NCBI GenBank assembly: GCA_015065385.1
Contig: SVQK01000097.1
Coordinates: 55,516-119,515 of the forward strand
DNA: 64,000 nucleotides
Source of the DNA: Oscillospiraceae bacterium
GTDB taxonomy: Bacteria > Bacillota > Clostridia > Oscillospirales > CAG-272
Direction: 5' to 3'
Below are positions 10,456 to 21,753 of this stretch, piece by piece (positions within the stretch are counted from its first letter, which is position 1; each line of letters starts with the position of its first letter). The notes below the pieces were generated by a model. The model did not search any database. It was not told the origin of the DNA and was given only the letters and a program-made list of their open reading frames with translations. The position numbers and the translations under genes are program-made.

Positions 10456-10563
10456 GTTCTGTCCTTCGAATCGATTGTATGTCCGTCAAATCTATCTTCA
10501 CCCCTCCCTGCCGCGGGACGGCGGGATCCGCTCCCGGGCGGTGGGGATACAAAGCCAATATAT

Positions 10564-10592
10564 AGTATATCATAATACGGAAAGAATCACAA
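10564..10592 (-). promoter_or_regulatory. Promoter for ftsK/spoIIIE
   Basis: Minus strand TTGTGA-17 bp-TATACT. Confidence 0.5.
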
Positions 10593-10602
10593 GCATAAAC
10601 GC

Positions 10603-10636
10603 AAAAAAACCGCCGTGAAAAATTCAGCGGTTTTTC
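10603..10636 (-). terminator. Rho-independent terminator of clpC operon
   Basis: AAAAAACCGC...GCGGTTTTT hairpin just downstream of clpC stop. Confidence 0.65.
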
Positions 10637-10655
10637 GTTTGGCCTGCCGGAGCGC

Positions 10656-13136
<2,481 letters not shown>

Positions 13137-13325
13137 GGGTGTCCCCCCTTTTCTATGCTTCTGCAACGAACAAAACGCAGGAAAGGAAACCTCGTCGAAG
13201 GGGTTCCTTCCCCGCGCGTCCGCCTGATTTCGCGGAGCGGCTCTTTTATCCGGATCCTTCAATCATATTATAAACCGTCGTCCGCCGTTCCGTTCCAAAG
13301 GTGTCTTCCGTTCAGTTTTATGCGT

Positions 13326-14342
13326 TTATCTGCTCCCGCGCAGTCCCGCCGCTCCGAGGATATCCCGGATCCTCGCCGCTCTCTCCGCCGTCAGTCCGGC
13401 TCCCGCGTCCTTGCCTTCCACCGCCGCGAGCGTATGGGGCAGGCAGGCGAAGAGCGCTTCGTCCACAAGCGGAACCGGGATGTCCGCGAGATTCATCGCC
13501 GCCGCCATTCTCATGCGGGAGTACATGGAGCAGAACTCCCCGGCTCCCAGACGTCCGGCGTACATGAGGATCCCGTATGCCCGGCAGACTTCCTCGGCGA
13601 CGTCCGCGCGCCCTTCTTCTGACAGGTTCTGTCTGTAGTCGCGCTCCCGGGCGGTCAGGCGTTCCGCGGCCTCCGTCACGGTCTTGGCCAGCTCTTCCTC
13701 GCTCATTCCCATGGTCTCGCGGTTGGCGATCGTATAGAGACCGGTGTCCGCTCCGCCCCAGTCCATCGAGCGGATGGAGATCCCGTCCTTGTTCAGACGG
13801 AACGCCGCGCGGGACAGCCATCCGGATTTCTCGAGCAGGGGCAGATGCAGGGTCACGCTCGCCCGCATGCCAGTTCCGAGAAGCTCCGGATTGCGCGTCA
13901 CATACCCGAACTGCTCGGCGTAGGCAATGTCGAACGCGTCGTCCAGAAGCTGTTCCGCCTCGAACGCCTTTTCCAGCGCGGCGGGAAGATCGCTCCCCGG
14001 AACCGCGGCTTCGATCCGCACATGATCCGCTCCGCCCACCGTCACGGACACGGAAAAGTCCTCGTTCTGGAACACGGCGGCGGGACGCTTCGAGGCGGCG
14101 GTCTCGCGGGTGATGATCCGCTGTTCGGCCAGCGCCTTTTTCTGCTCTTCCCCGGCTTCGGAGAGGTCCGTGACGCTCCAGCCGTTTTCGGCACGGTAAA
14201 CGCCCTTCGTCTTCTCCACAAGATCCCGGGCCTGCTCCTCGCTCATTTTATCGGTAAAGGGATATCCCTCAAGGTTTCTCGACAGGGCGACGCGCGCGTT
14301 CAGAACAACGTCTCCGTCCCGTCCTTCGGTCTTATACCACAT
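13326..14342 (-). CDS. mcsB: Protein arginine kinase McsB
   Basis: MWYKTEGRDGDVVLNARVALSRNLEGYPF...; ATP:guanido phosphotransferase pattern; adjacent to mcsA/ctsR/clpC. Confidence 0.92.
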   Translation of the reverse strand: MWYKTEGRDGDVVLNARVALSRNLEGYPFTDKMSEEQARDLVEKTKGVYRAENGWSVTDLSEAGEEQKKALAEQRIITRETAASKRPAAVFQNEDFSVSVTVGGADHVRIEAAVPGSDLPAALEKAFEAEQLLDDAFDIAYAEQFGYVTRNPELLGTGMRASVTLHLPLLEKSGWLSRAAFRLNKDGISIRSMDWGGADTGLYTIANRETMGMSEEELAKTVTEAAERLTARERDYRQNLSEEGRADVAEEVCRAYGILMYAGRLGAGEFCSMYSRMRMAAAMNLADIPVPLVDEALFACLPHTLAAVEGKDAGAGLTAERAARIRDILGAAGLRGSR

Positions 14343-14377
14343 AGTCTGCTCCTTTCGCTTCTCCGCCGATCCGTCCG

Positions 14378-15058
14378 TCACTGATGATCCCCGGAGTTTT
14401 CGGCCTGATTTTCAGCCGGGGCCTCCGCTGTCTCCGCGCTGTCCGCCGCTGCCGCTGTCGTTGCTGCCTGACGTTCCGCTTCTTCCTCGGCCCGGAGCTT
14501 TTTCAGCTCGTCCCGGATGGAGGCGGCCCGCTCGAAGTCCTCGTTCCGCACGGCCTCGCGCTGTTCCTCCGTCAGAGCCTCGATGCGGCGCTTCCGCTCG
14601 ATCCGGCTGCGGTACCGGCTGGGAACCCGTCCGGCGTGCGCGCCTTTCCCGTGGACTCTCGTGACCGTGGGAGCCAGCTCCTCGGCGAAGGTCTCAAAAC
14701 ATTTCGGACAGCCCGCGCCCTTCGTTGCGAAATCCCTCAGGGTCGATCCGCATACGGGGCAGGTCTTCTCTTCCTTTTTGTCCTTCTGAGTCCCGGAGCC
14801 GAGCGCCCGGTCGCCGCCGAAGAAGCCCTGAAGGAGTCCGTTCAGCGTCTTCATGGGGCTCTGCAGAAACGGCTCGTCGAAGAAGGGATCGAATTCGTCG
14901 AAGAAGCGGTCCGCGTCGAACTTCGGCAGCTCGTCCGCCTCCTCCATCTCCTTCGCGCAGTTTCCGCACAGCCGCAGGGTCTTCGTCACCCCGTTCACGT
15001 TTTCGTGATAGTAATAAGTGGCTTCGTTCTTTCCGCATTTTTCACAGAGCATGTCCAA
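14378..15058 (-). CDS. mcsA: McsA, zinc-finger/UVR-motif protein
   Basis: MLCEKCGKNEATYYYHENVNGVTKTLRLCGNCA...CPVCGSTLRDFATKGAGCPKCFETF; UVR motif. Confidence 0.9.
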   Translation of the reverse strand: MDMLCEKCGKNEATYYYHENVNGVTKTLRLCGNCAKEMEEADELPKFDADRFFDEFDPFFDEPFLQSPMKTLNGLLQGFFGGDRALGSGTQKDKKEEKTCPVCGSTLRDFATKGAGCPKCFETFAEELAPTVTRVHGKGAHAGRVPSRYRSRIERKRRIEALTEEQREAVRNEDFERAASIRDELKKLRAEEEAERQAATTAAAADSAETAEAPAENQAENSGDHQ

Positions 15059-15125
15059 ACCCTCCGCTTTCGTCTATGGTTTTCTTTATTGTACAGTATA
15101 GTCCGTCCGGCGCTCGTTTATGCCG

Positions 15126-15578
15126 TCACATCATATAGATCAGAAGCATCCGCCGGAAGATTTCCGCCCGGAGCGCGTCCCGCTTTTCCGCCGGACAGCT
15201 CTCGAGGGCCGATTCCGTCATGGCCTGCGCCGCGAGCTTGCTTTCCCGCTCGGTCATGATCCCGTGATCCGTCAGGTTTTTGAGATACGCCGCCGCGTCC
15301 GCCTCGCCGAGGGACGAACCGACCGCCTGAAAGAAGTGCATCAGGTATTCGCTCCGGCTCATCTGGACCCGCACGATCCGGATGTATCCTCCGCCGCCCC
15401 GCCGGGAGTCGGTGACATAGCCGCGCTCGGGCGTGAAACGGGAGGTGATGACGTAGCTGATCTGCGAGGGAACGCATCCCAGTTTCTGCGCGAGGTCGTT
15501 TCTCCGGACCTCCGCGCGTCCTCCGCCTTCCTCCAGCATTTTTTCGATCATGGCGGCGATGTGATCCGAAAGAATCAT
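15126..15578 (-). CDS. ctsR: Transcriptional repressor CtsR
   Basis: ILSDHIAAMIEKML...RRNDLAQKLGCVPSQISYVITSRFTPERGYVTDSRRGGGGYIRIVRV. Confidence 0.92.
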   Translation of the reverse strand: MILSDHIAAMIEKMLEEGGGRAEVRRNDLAQKLGCVPSQISYVITSRFTPERGYVTDSRRGGGGYIRIVRVQMSRSEYLMHFFQAVGSSLGEADAAAYLKNLTDHGIMTERESKLAAQAMTESALESCPAEKRDALRAEIFRRMLLIYMM

Positions 15579-15608
15579 AGCGGCCTCCTTCCCGAAGGGC
15601 GTCTCAGC

Positions 15609-15692
15609 TTTTGACTTTGACTTTCTTTGTCCTTCGTTGTGCCCCTATTATAGTCCGAAAGTCAGGAAAAGTCAAAGTCAAAGAAAGTCAAA
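15609..15692 (-). promoter_or_regulatory. ctsR operon promoter with two opposed CtsR operators
   Basis: AGTCAAA-GAA-AGTCAAA (15676-15692, + strand) matches the RGTCAAANANRGTCAAA heptad repeat; opposed copy GGACAAA-GAA-AGTCAAA (15616-15632, read on minus). Minus strand -35 TTGACT (15670-15675), 17 bp, -10 TATAAT (15647-15652). Confidence 0.85.
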
Positions 15693-15802
15693 AATTCGCT
15701 CTGAATCCGATCCAGAGCGATTTAGTTATGGATTATCTCCCGTTTTCTCACGAAATCTCGGTATTTCGCGGTTTTTGATCTTTCCGGAAGGTCAAAGATC
15801 GT

Positions 15803-16300
15803 TCAGCCCATCCCGTTGTACGCCTCGGCGAGAGCAAGCCATGTCGGGCGGTCCGCGCGGCCGGTTTCGGGAAGTCCGGCGATCCGCTGAAAGCACCGCA
15901 CCGCCGCCTCGGTCTCCGCGCCGTACCGTCCGTCTGCGGGAACGCTGCCGAAGGGACAGTCCGCCTCGAGCCCGCGCAGGATCAGCTGGAGCCACAGCAC
16001 GGCGTCCCCTTCGTCCCCCGGCCCCGCCTCCGTCTCCCGGATCCGGACAAAGACCGGCGCGCGCCTCTCCTCCTCTTCGGAACAGCAGGCGACCACGCTG
16101 TCCCATGTCTCCCGTCCGCAGAGCCCGGTGACGGGGAGACAGCGCATCTCCTGGAACGCCCGGACCGCCCGCTCCGTCGCCTCGTTCCACACGCCGCACA
16201 CCGGGACCGTCAGGCAGCCCTCCCCCCACGCCGCGCCGAGCATGCACAGCATCCGCTGGAGCGTTTCGATCCGCTCCCGTTCGTTTGAAAGATTCGGCAT
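15803..16300 (-). CDS. Peptidoglycan-binding (PG_binding_1-like) domain protein
   Basis: Two repeats: ..VCGVWNEATERAVRAFQEMRCLPVTGLCGRETWDSV.. and ..ADGRYGAETEAAVRCFQRIAGLPETGRADRPTWLAL. Confidence 0.75.
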   Translation of the reverse strand: MPNLSNERERIETLQRMLCMLGAAWGEGCLTVPVCGVWNEATERAVRAFQEMRCLPVTGLCGRETWDSVVACCSEEEERRAPVFVRIRETEAGPGDEGDAVLWLQLILRGLEADCPFGSVPADGRYGAETEAAVRCFQRIAGLPETGRADRPTWLALAEAYNGMG

Positions 16301-16353
16301 CTAAATCCCCTCCTCCTTTCGCAAAGCGAAAATCCCGCGTCAGCCCGCCGGAC

Positions 16354-17778
16354 TCACGCGCCGCCGTCAAGCCCCTGCCCAAGTCCGAGCACTCCGGCAA
16401 ACTGGGTCTCGGCCCCGTATTCGCCCTCCTCCAGCGCGCGGTAGGCGTTCGAGAGGGATTCCCATGTGAAGGACGCGACGGCTCCGGTGGGATCGAGCCC
16501 CGCGATCCGCTGCCAGATACGCACCGCTTCTTCCGTCTTCGCGCCGAAAATCCCGTCCTCGGTCAGCGGCGGGATCCGGCCCCCAACCTGCCCGATCCGG
16601 TTCAGCCAGCTCTGCACGAGGCGCACGTCCTCTCCCCGGCTCCCGCGCCTCAGCACCGTACCGGGATAGGGCGGCGTATAGACCGGGAAATAGTCCGGCG
16701 GAAGGGAGTCCCGGTAGATCATGTACCGCCGGTAGAGCAGCTCCCACGTCGCCCGGTCCACCACGCCCGTCACGGCAAGGCCCGCGTCCCGCTGAAAGTC
16801 CTCCACCGCGCCCCTTGTGACCGGCCCGAAAATGCCGTCCGTCTCCACGGGCCGCACCGTCTCGTCAAACCGGGAGACAAAGGCGAGGAAGTATTGAAGC
16901 TCCCGCACCTCGTTCCCCCGAAGCCCTTCGTACAGCCGGTCGCCGAACAGCACGGTCACGTCCTCCGGCGGAACGCCCTCCGCGTTGAGATCGGACAGCC
17001 GCTTCACCGCCGCGTAGATCCTTGCGATGGCGTACCACGTCCCCCGCCCCACGATCCCGTCCGCCTCGAGGCCGAACTGCCGCTGGAACGCCTCCACCGC
17101 GTCCACGGTTTCCGCATTGTACACCCCGTCGAGCCGGGAGATCTTCGGAATGCCGGGGTAGTTTTTCGAAATCCGGTTCAGACGCGCCTGAATGAGATAC
17201 ACGTCGTCCCCGAAGCTCTCGGCCCCGAGCGGCTCCCCGGGATAGCTCTCCCGCACGCCCTCCACCGGCACGTCGGACACGATCTCCACGTCCTCGCCGT
17301 AATAGTACCGTAAAATCTCGATCGGCGAGAACCCCGCTCTGGCCAGCTCCACGGATCCCCACTGGGACAGCCCGCCGCACTGAACCTCGATCCCGTCGCA
17401 GTAGAGGGCGAAGAGGGGCTGGATCTCCCCGCGCCGCCGGACGTAGGAGTTGAACACCCCGTCCACGAGCCGCGAGACGTTCTCGAAGATATCCCGCCCG
17501 TAGACGAACGACTGGTCGATCGAGGTGGAATTGGTCAGATCGAAGTCGTACCCGCGGCTCGGATAGTACTCCGTGTAGATCCGGTTCAGCGCGAAGCTGA
17601 TCTGTGCGTAAATGTTGGCAAGGAGCGCGTTTTCGGGCCATGTCGGATAGATCTCGCTCGACGCCACGTTTTTGATGTAATCCGCGAAGGACACCGTCAC
17701 GTTGCGCGCCTCCGCCTCGGGCCGTCCCAGATGGACCGTCACCGTCTCCGGAATCACCGGAATCCTCGCCCCGTTCAC
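16354..17778 (-). CDS. SpoIID-like domain plus four peptidoglycan-binding repeats
   Basis: YIKNVASSEIYPTWPENALLANIYAQISFALNRIYTEYYPSRGYDFDLTNSTSIDQSF..GLSQWGSVELARAGFSPIEILRYYYG then four FQR..GL..TG..D..TW repeats. Confidence 0.7.
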   Translation of the reverse strand: MNGARIPVIPETVTVHLGRPEAEARNVTVSFADYIKNVASSEIYPTWPENALLANIYAQISFALNRIYTEYYPSRGYDFDLTNSTSIDQSFVYGRDIFENVSRLVDGVFNSYVRRRGEIQPLFALYCDGIEVQCGGLSQWGSVELARAGFSPIEILRYYYGEDVEIVSDVPVEGVRESYPGEPLGAESFGDDVYLIQARLNRISKNYPGIPKISRLDGVYNAETVDAVEAFQRQFGLEADGIVGRGTWYAIARIYAAVKRLSDLNAEGVPPEDVTVLFGDRLYEGLRGNEVRELQYFLAFVSRFDETVRPVETDGIFGPVTRGAVEDFQRDAGLAVTGVVDRATWELLYRRYMIYRDSLPPDYFPVYTPPYPGTVLRRGSRGEDVRLVQSWLNRIGQVGGRIPPLTEDGIFGAKTEEAVRIWQRIAGLDPTGAVASFTWESLSNAYRALEEGEYGAETQFAGVLGLGQGLDGGA

Positions 17779-18287
17779 AGGCTCCCTCCTTCCCCGTCTG
17801 CGGAAGAAACGGATCCGCGGACTCCTCCCGACACGATCCCGTTCCGGCCGCCGATATCCTCCCGCCGCAGTCCGCCCGGCTCGAGCGATTCCGACCCCGG
17901 CGTCTCGTACAGCACCACCTGACCGGGCGCGAACTCCCCGACCGACGCGCCTATGGGCTGCAGATCCACGCTCTGCCTGGACACGACGCCGGAAAACACT
18001 GGAACCCCGACCGCTTCCACCGTATAATACCCCGCCGCCCGGACCGTCACGTTGTACAGCGCTCCCGCTCCCCCTTCACCGGGTTCCGTCGAATCGGCGG
18101 CGGGCGGCGCGGGAAGTCCGACAGCCCCGGTCAGACCGTCCTCCCCCGTCCGCAAAATCCGGATCACGTCGCCCTCCGTCCCCGGCTCGTATTCCGAAAC
18201 CGTCACAAACGCCCCCTCGACGGGCAGCGTTCCGTTGGCTTCGGTCACGAACACCAGAAGAAAACCCGTTTCACCCATGCGCAACAC
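17775..18287 (-). CDS. Small protein with prealbumin/carboxypeptidase-regulatory-like fold
   Basis: GFLLVFVTEANGTLPVEGAFVTVSE...GLTGAVGLPAP...YNVTVRAAGYYTVEAVGVPVFSGVVSRQSVDLQP; overlaps next gene by 4 nt. Confidence 0.5.
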   Translation of the reverse strand: MLRMGETGFLLVFVTEANGTLPVEGAFVTVSEYEPGTEGDVIRILRTGEDGLTGAVGLPAPPAADSTEPGEGGAGALYNVTVRAAGYYTVEAVGVPVFSGVVSRQSVDLQPIGASVGEFAPGQVVLYETPGSESLEPGGLRREDIGGRNGIVSGGVRGSVSSADGEGGSL

Positions 18288-18408
18288 CTCCTGAATCTGC
18301 TTTCTCCCTCAGTGTATGCGCATTCCGGAAAACCGTCCCTTTTGGCGGGAATATTCATTCGTATTCACTGTTATGCACAAATTCAAGTATATATTGATTT
18401 TCGAATTT

Positions 18409-18478
18409 TGCCATTTGTTGGCGGTTTTCATGCCATAAATTGGCATTTTTCGACCGATCGTTTTGCCATTCGGCGGCA
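18409..18478. promoter_or_regulatory. Three TGCCA-N5-TGGCA palindromes (putative operators)
   Basis: TGCCATTTGTTGGCG 18409-18423, TGCCATAAATTGGCA 18431-18445, TGCCATTCGGCGGCA 18464-18478; centre spacings 22 and 33 bp. Confidence 0.6.
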
Positions 18479-18565
18479 ATGTTCACAGATTTTCGGCAGT
18501 TTCACGCAAATTTCGGCAAGCTGTGCTTGAATTTTGAATTTTCCGTAAATTCAAGAACGGCTTTA

Positions 18566-18594
18566 TTGCAATCGGGCCGGGTTTGTGCTATCGT
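18566..18594 (+). promoter_or_regulatory. Promoter for HTH/beta-solenoid gene
   Basis: TTGCAA-17 bp-TATCGT. Confidence 0.5.
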
Positions 18595-18664
18595 GGAGAT
18601 GCGGATCCGAACACGACAAACGCACGAACAATATACATCGATATGCAGAAAAGGAGAGACGAAC

Positions 18665-20905
18665 ATGACGGACAGAACGATCATCGGCCAGCGCATCGCG
18701 GAATTGAGAAAACAGAAAGGACTGACGCAGGCGGAGCTGGCGGACATGCTCGGCGTCACCCATCAGGCGGTGTCCCAATGGGAGAGAAGCGAGACCCTGC
18801 CGGACATTCTGACCCTGCCCCGGATCGCCCAGATCTTCGGAGAAAACATCAACGCCATCCTCGGACTGGAGGAGACAAAGGGAGAGTCCGCGGAACAGGC
18901 GGAAATCACGGAGAAGGAAAATGAACCGGCGGACGAGGCTCAGCCGGTCATGAAAGAAGAAGCGGAGCCCGCGGAGGCCGCCTTTCCCTCCGGAGAAGCG
19001 GAAGCCGAAGAGCCGGAGGCAGAGACGGAGAACGAAGACGGAGCGGATCACGGTGACGTTGTGCGTATCGATATCCCGCCGATCCGGATCCCCGGAATGC
19101 CGGAAATCACCGTCCCGCCCGTCACGATCCCGAAAATCGGCACGGCGGCGGACATTCTGAATTCCGACGAGCTGAAAAAGCAGATCGAAGAAGCGGCGGA
19201 GAACGCGCGGAATCAGCAGAAGGACATGGAAAAGATCATGTTGGAAAAAGCGGAGGAAGCCCGCCGGAAGAGCGAACGCATACGCAGTCAGGCAGCCGAA
19301 GCCGCGGAGAAGGTACGCGCGGAAGCTGAGAAGATGCGCGGGGAAGCGATGGAAAAAGCGCGCGCGGAAGCCAAAAAAACACGGGAAGCCGTAAGAGCCG
19401 AAGCGGAAAAAGTCCGGGAAGCAGCAAGAAACGAAGCCATGAGAAAGGCGGAAGCAAGCCGCGCCGTTCCTCCCGTGCCGCCGATCCCGCCTGTTCCGCC
19501 GATCCCTCCGGTACCCGGCAAGACGACAGAGGCTTTTATGAAGGAAACGGAATCCGATCTTGAAACCCGCTCCATGACCGCGCAGGAGGGGGACAGCGGC
19601 GAACACATCCATGTGAACCCGGAGGGCTGGTCTCTGCCCGCCTCGGAGGAGACCGTGGACTTCGGGGGCGAAGAGGGAGAATACGAGATCTGCGTCGTGA
19701 AGGACGGAAAGGTCGTCGTCTCGTTCAACGGCAACCCCGCAAGGTTCCTCCACATCCATGTGCACGGCGTCGGCGGATCGCTCCGGTCCGAGCTGTCCGT
19801 AACGGTGGAGGGCGACGTGAACGGCCGGGCGGACAGCGGTCTTGACATGCTGGTGCGGGGGAATGTGAACGGTCCCGCGAACGCCGGTCTGAATCTCACC
19901 TGCGGCGACGTGGCCGGGAACGCGAACGCCGGACTGGAACTGAAATGCGGCGCGGTCTCGGGCAAAAAATCCGCGGGAATGGGAGTCCGTGAAGAAGGCG
20001 CGAAGGAAGCGGAGGACGGCTCTTCCTTCACGGCGGACGGCAAAAACGTCACGATCAACGGCCCCTATGCCGGGGATCTCTCGACGGCGGCGGCGGTCAC
20101 AGTGAACGGTCCCGTGGGGGGCAGCGTGGTCTCGACCGCGTCCGTTCAGGTCAACGGGGACGTGGAAGGCGACGTGACGGCTCAGGGCGACGCCACCGTG
20201 ACCGGCGATATCAACGGAGAAGTGAGCGTGGGCGGCAAGTTGTCCGTGTACGGCGACATAGACGGAGACGCTTCCGCCGGGGGCGATATCGTCGTCGAGG
20301 GCGATGTGGACGGGGACGCCTCGTCCGGGGGCAGCATGACCGTATTGGGCGATATCGAAGGCGACGTGACCGGCGTGGGCGGGGATCTCTCCGTGGAAGG
20401 CAGCGTCTCGGGCGACTTCGGCGGTCTGGCATCGGCGGACGGAAAGACCGTCACCATTTCGGGCGACTACGACGGGGATCTCTCGGGAGCCGCCAGCGTC
20501 ACGGTCAACGGCGACGTCAACGGCGATATCAGCGACGCGAAGGACGTGAAGGTCGAGGGCAGCGTGTCGGGGGATCTGAACGACTGCGGCGCGGTGACGG
20601 TCGGCGGAGAGGTCAACGGAGACGTGGATGCGGGAGCTGTCGCGGTGTCCGGAGACGTGAACGGGGATCTTTCCTCCTCGAAGGACGCGGAGGTCGGCGG
20701 AAGCGTGTCCGGAGATTTGGACGCGGGCGGCAGCGTGTCGGTCGGAGGCGGCGTCGGAGGAGACGTGAGCACGGGCGGCAAGGTCTCGGTCGGCGGGGAC
20801 GTCAACGGGAACATCGACGCGGGCGCGGGCGTGACCGTGGAAGGCGACGTGGCGGGCGATATCGACGCCGCGAAGGTCATTGTCAACGGGAAACGGGTGG
20901 AATAA
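18665..20905 (+). CDS. XRE-family HTH protein fused to Ala/Glu coiled coil, Pro-rich hinge and bactofilin-like 16-residue beta-solenoid repeats
   Basis: MTDRTIIGQRIAELRKQKGLTQAELADMLGVTHQAVSQWERSETLPDI (HTH_3); VPPVPPIPPVPPIPPVPG; many V.V.GDV.GD.....-type rungs. Confidence 0.85.
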   Translation: MTDRTIIGQRIAELRKQKGLTQAELADMLGVTHQAVSQWERSETLPDILTLPRIAQIFGENINAILGLEETKGESAEQAEITEKENEPADEAQPVMKEEAEPAEAAFPSGEAEAEEPEAETENEDGADHGDVVRIDIPPIRIPGMPEITVPPVTIPKIGTAADILNSDELKKQIEEAAENARNQQKDMEKIMLEKAEEARRKSERIRSQAAEAAEKVRAEAEKMRGEAMEKARAEAKKTREAVRAEAEKVREAARNEAMRKAEASRAVPPVPPIPPVPPIPPVPGKTTEAFMKETESDLETRSMTAQEGDSGEHIHVNPEGWSLPASEETVDFGGEEGEYEICVVKDGKVVVSFNGNPARFLHIHVHGVGGSLRSELSVTVEGDVNGRADSGLDMLVRGNVNGPANAGLNLTCGDVAGNANAGLELKCGAVSGKKSAGMGVREEGAKEAEDGSSFTADGKNVTINGPYAGDLSTAAAVTVNGPVGGSVVSTASVQVNGDVEGDVTAQGDATVTGDINGEVSVGGKLSVYGDIDGDASAGGDIVVEGDVDGDASSGGSMTVLGDIEGDVTGVGGDLSVEGSVSGDFGGLASADGKTVTISGDYDGDLSGAASVTVNGDVNGDISDAKDVKVEGSVSGDLNDCGAVTVGGEVNGDVDAGAVAVSGDVNGDLSSSKDAEVGGSVSGDLDAGGSVSVGGGVGGDVSTGGKVSVGGDVNGNIDAGAGVTVEGDVAGDIDAAKVIVNGKRVE

Positions 20906-20983
20906 ACCGCCGCCCGATCCAAGAGAATCCGGGCGGGTCTCTCACAGGGAGGGGCTCCCCGGGTTCTTTTCTTTGCAAATCCC

Positions 20984-21012
20984 TTGCAATTCCACGGCGG
21001 ATCCTGTATAAT
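20984..21012 (+). promoter_or_regulatory. Promoter for C26 hydrolase
   Basis: TTGCAA-17 bp-TATAAT. Confidence 0.7.
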
Positions 21013-21044
21013 GAAGGTTGAAATTCTTCATCCCCGAGGCGACT

Positions 21045-21743
21045 ATGAAAACCATTGCGCTGACCGCGTCCACCATCGAAAAAGGATTCAAGCTCTATGA
21101 GCGATATACGGAGTACGTCCTGCTCGGAGGGCGGGAGATCGGGGAGGTCGTCTGCCCGGTGATCCTGCCCTTTACCGAAGATCCCGCCGTCATCCGCGCC
21201 TATGCCGGGGCGTTCGACGGCTATCTCTGCACCGGCGGCGACGACGTGGATCCCATGTATTACGGAGAGGAACGCCATCCGGCCTGCGGGGAAGGCGAAC
21301 CCGCGAGAGACCGCTTCGAGCTGGCCCTGCTCCGGGAGCTGATCGCGCTCGACCGCCCTGTCTTCGGCATCTGCCGCGGGATTCAGGTCATGAACGTCGC
21401 GCTCGGTGGGACGCTCTGGCAGGATATCTACGCGCAAGCATTGGGAACGGCTCGCCCGCATTTTGAGGATCTGCCCGAGGGAAGACGGCACACGGTCTAC
21501 GCCTCCGGCTCCCTCGCGCGGCTGACCGGATCGTCCCGCCTCCGCACCAACTCCTTCCACCATCAGGCGGTGAAGGATCCGGGAGCAGGGCTGGAGGTCA
21601 GAGCGAGGTCCCACGACGGGCTGATCGAGGCGGTGGAGTCCTCCGCGCTCACCTACTACAAGGCCGTCCAGTGGCATCCCGAAATCTCCCCCGACGATAT
21701 CTCCCGCGCCCTCATCCGCGATTTTCTCACGCACTGCGGCTGA
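21045..21743 (+). CDS. Gamma-glutamyl-gamma-aminobutyrate hydrolase family (peptidase C26)
   Basis: YLCTGGDDVDPMYYGEE...PVFGICRGIQVMNVALGGTLWQDI...NSFHHQAVK...VQWHPE. Confidence 0.92.
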   Translation: MKTIALTASTIEKGFKLYERYTEYVLLGGREIGEVVCPVILPFTEDPAVIRAYAGAFDGYLCTGGDDVDPMYYGEERHPACGEGEPARDRFELALLRELIALDRPVFGICRGIQVMNVALGGTLWQDIYAQALGTARPHFEDLPEGRRHTVYASGSLARLTGSSRLRTNSFHHQAVKDPGAGLEVRARSHDGLIEAVESSALTYYKAVQWHPEISPDDISRALIRDFLTHCG

Positions 21744-21753
21744 GCCGAAAGCT

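Noticed and set aside
7201-10575. 1124-aa plus-strand ORF opposite ftsK/spoIIIE
   Set aside because: Same antisense artefact; the minus strand has the full FtsK motifs.
20101-20880. Repetitive DNA in the HTH/beta-solenoid gene as a possible CRISPR or satellite array
   Set aside because: Repeats are degenerate 48-bp units fully explained by 16-residue coding rungs; no identical repeats or unique spacers.
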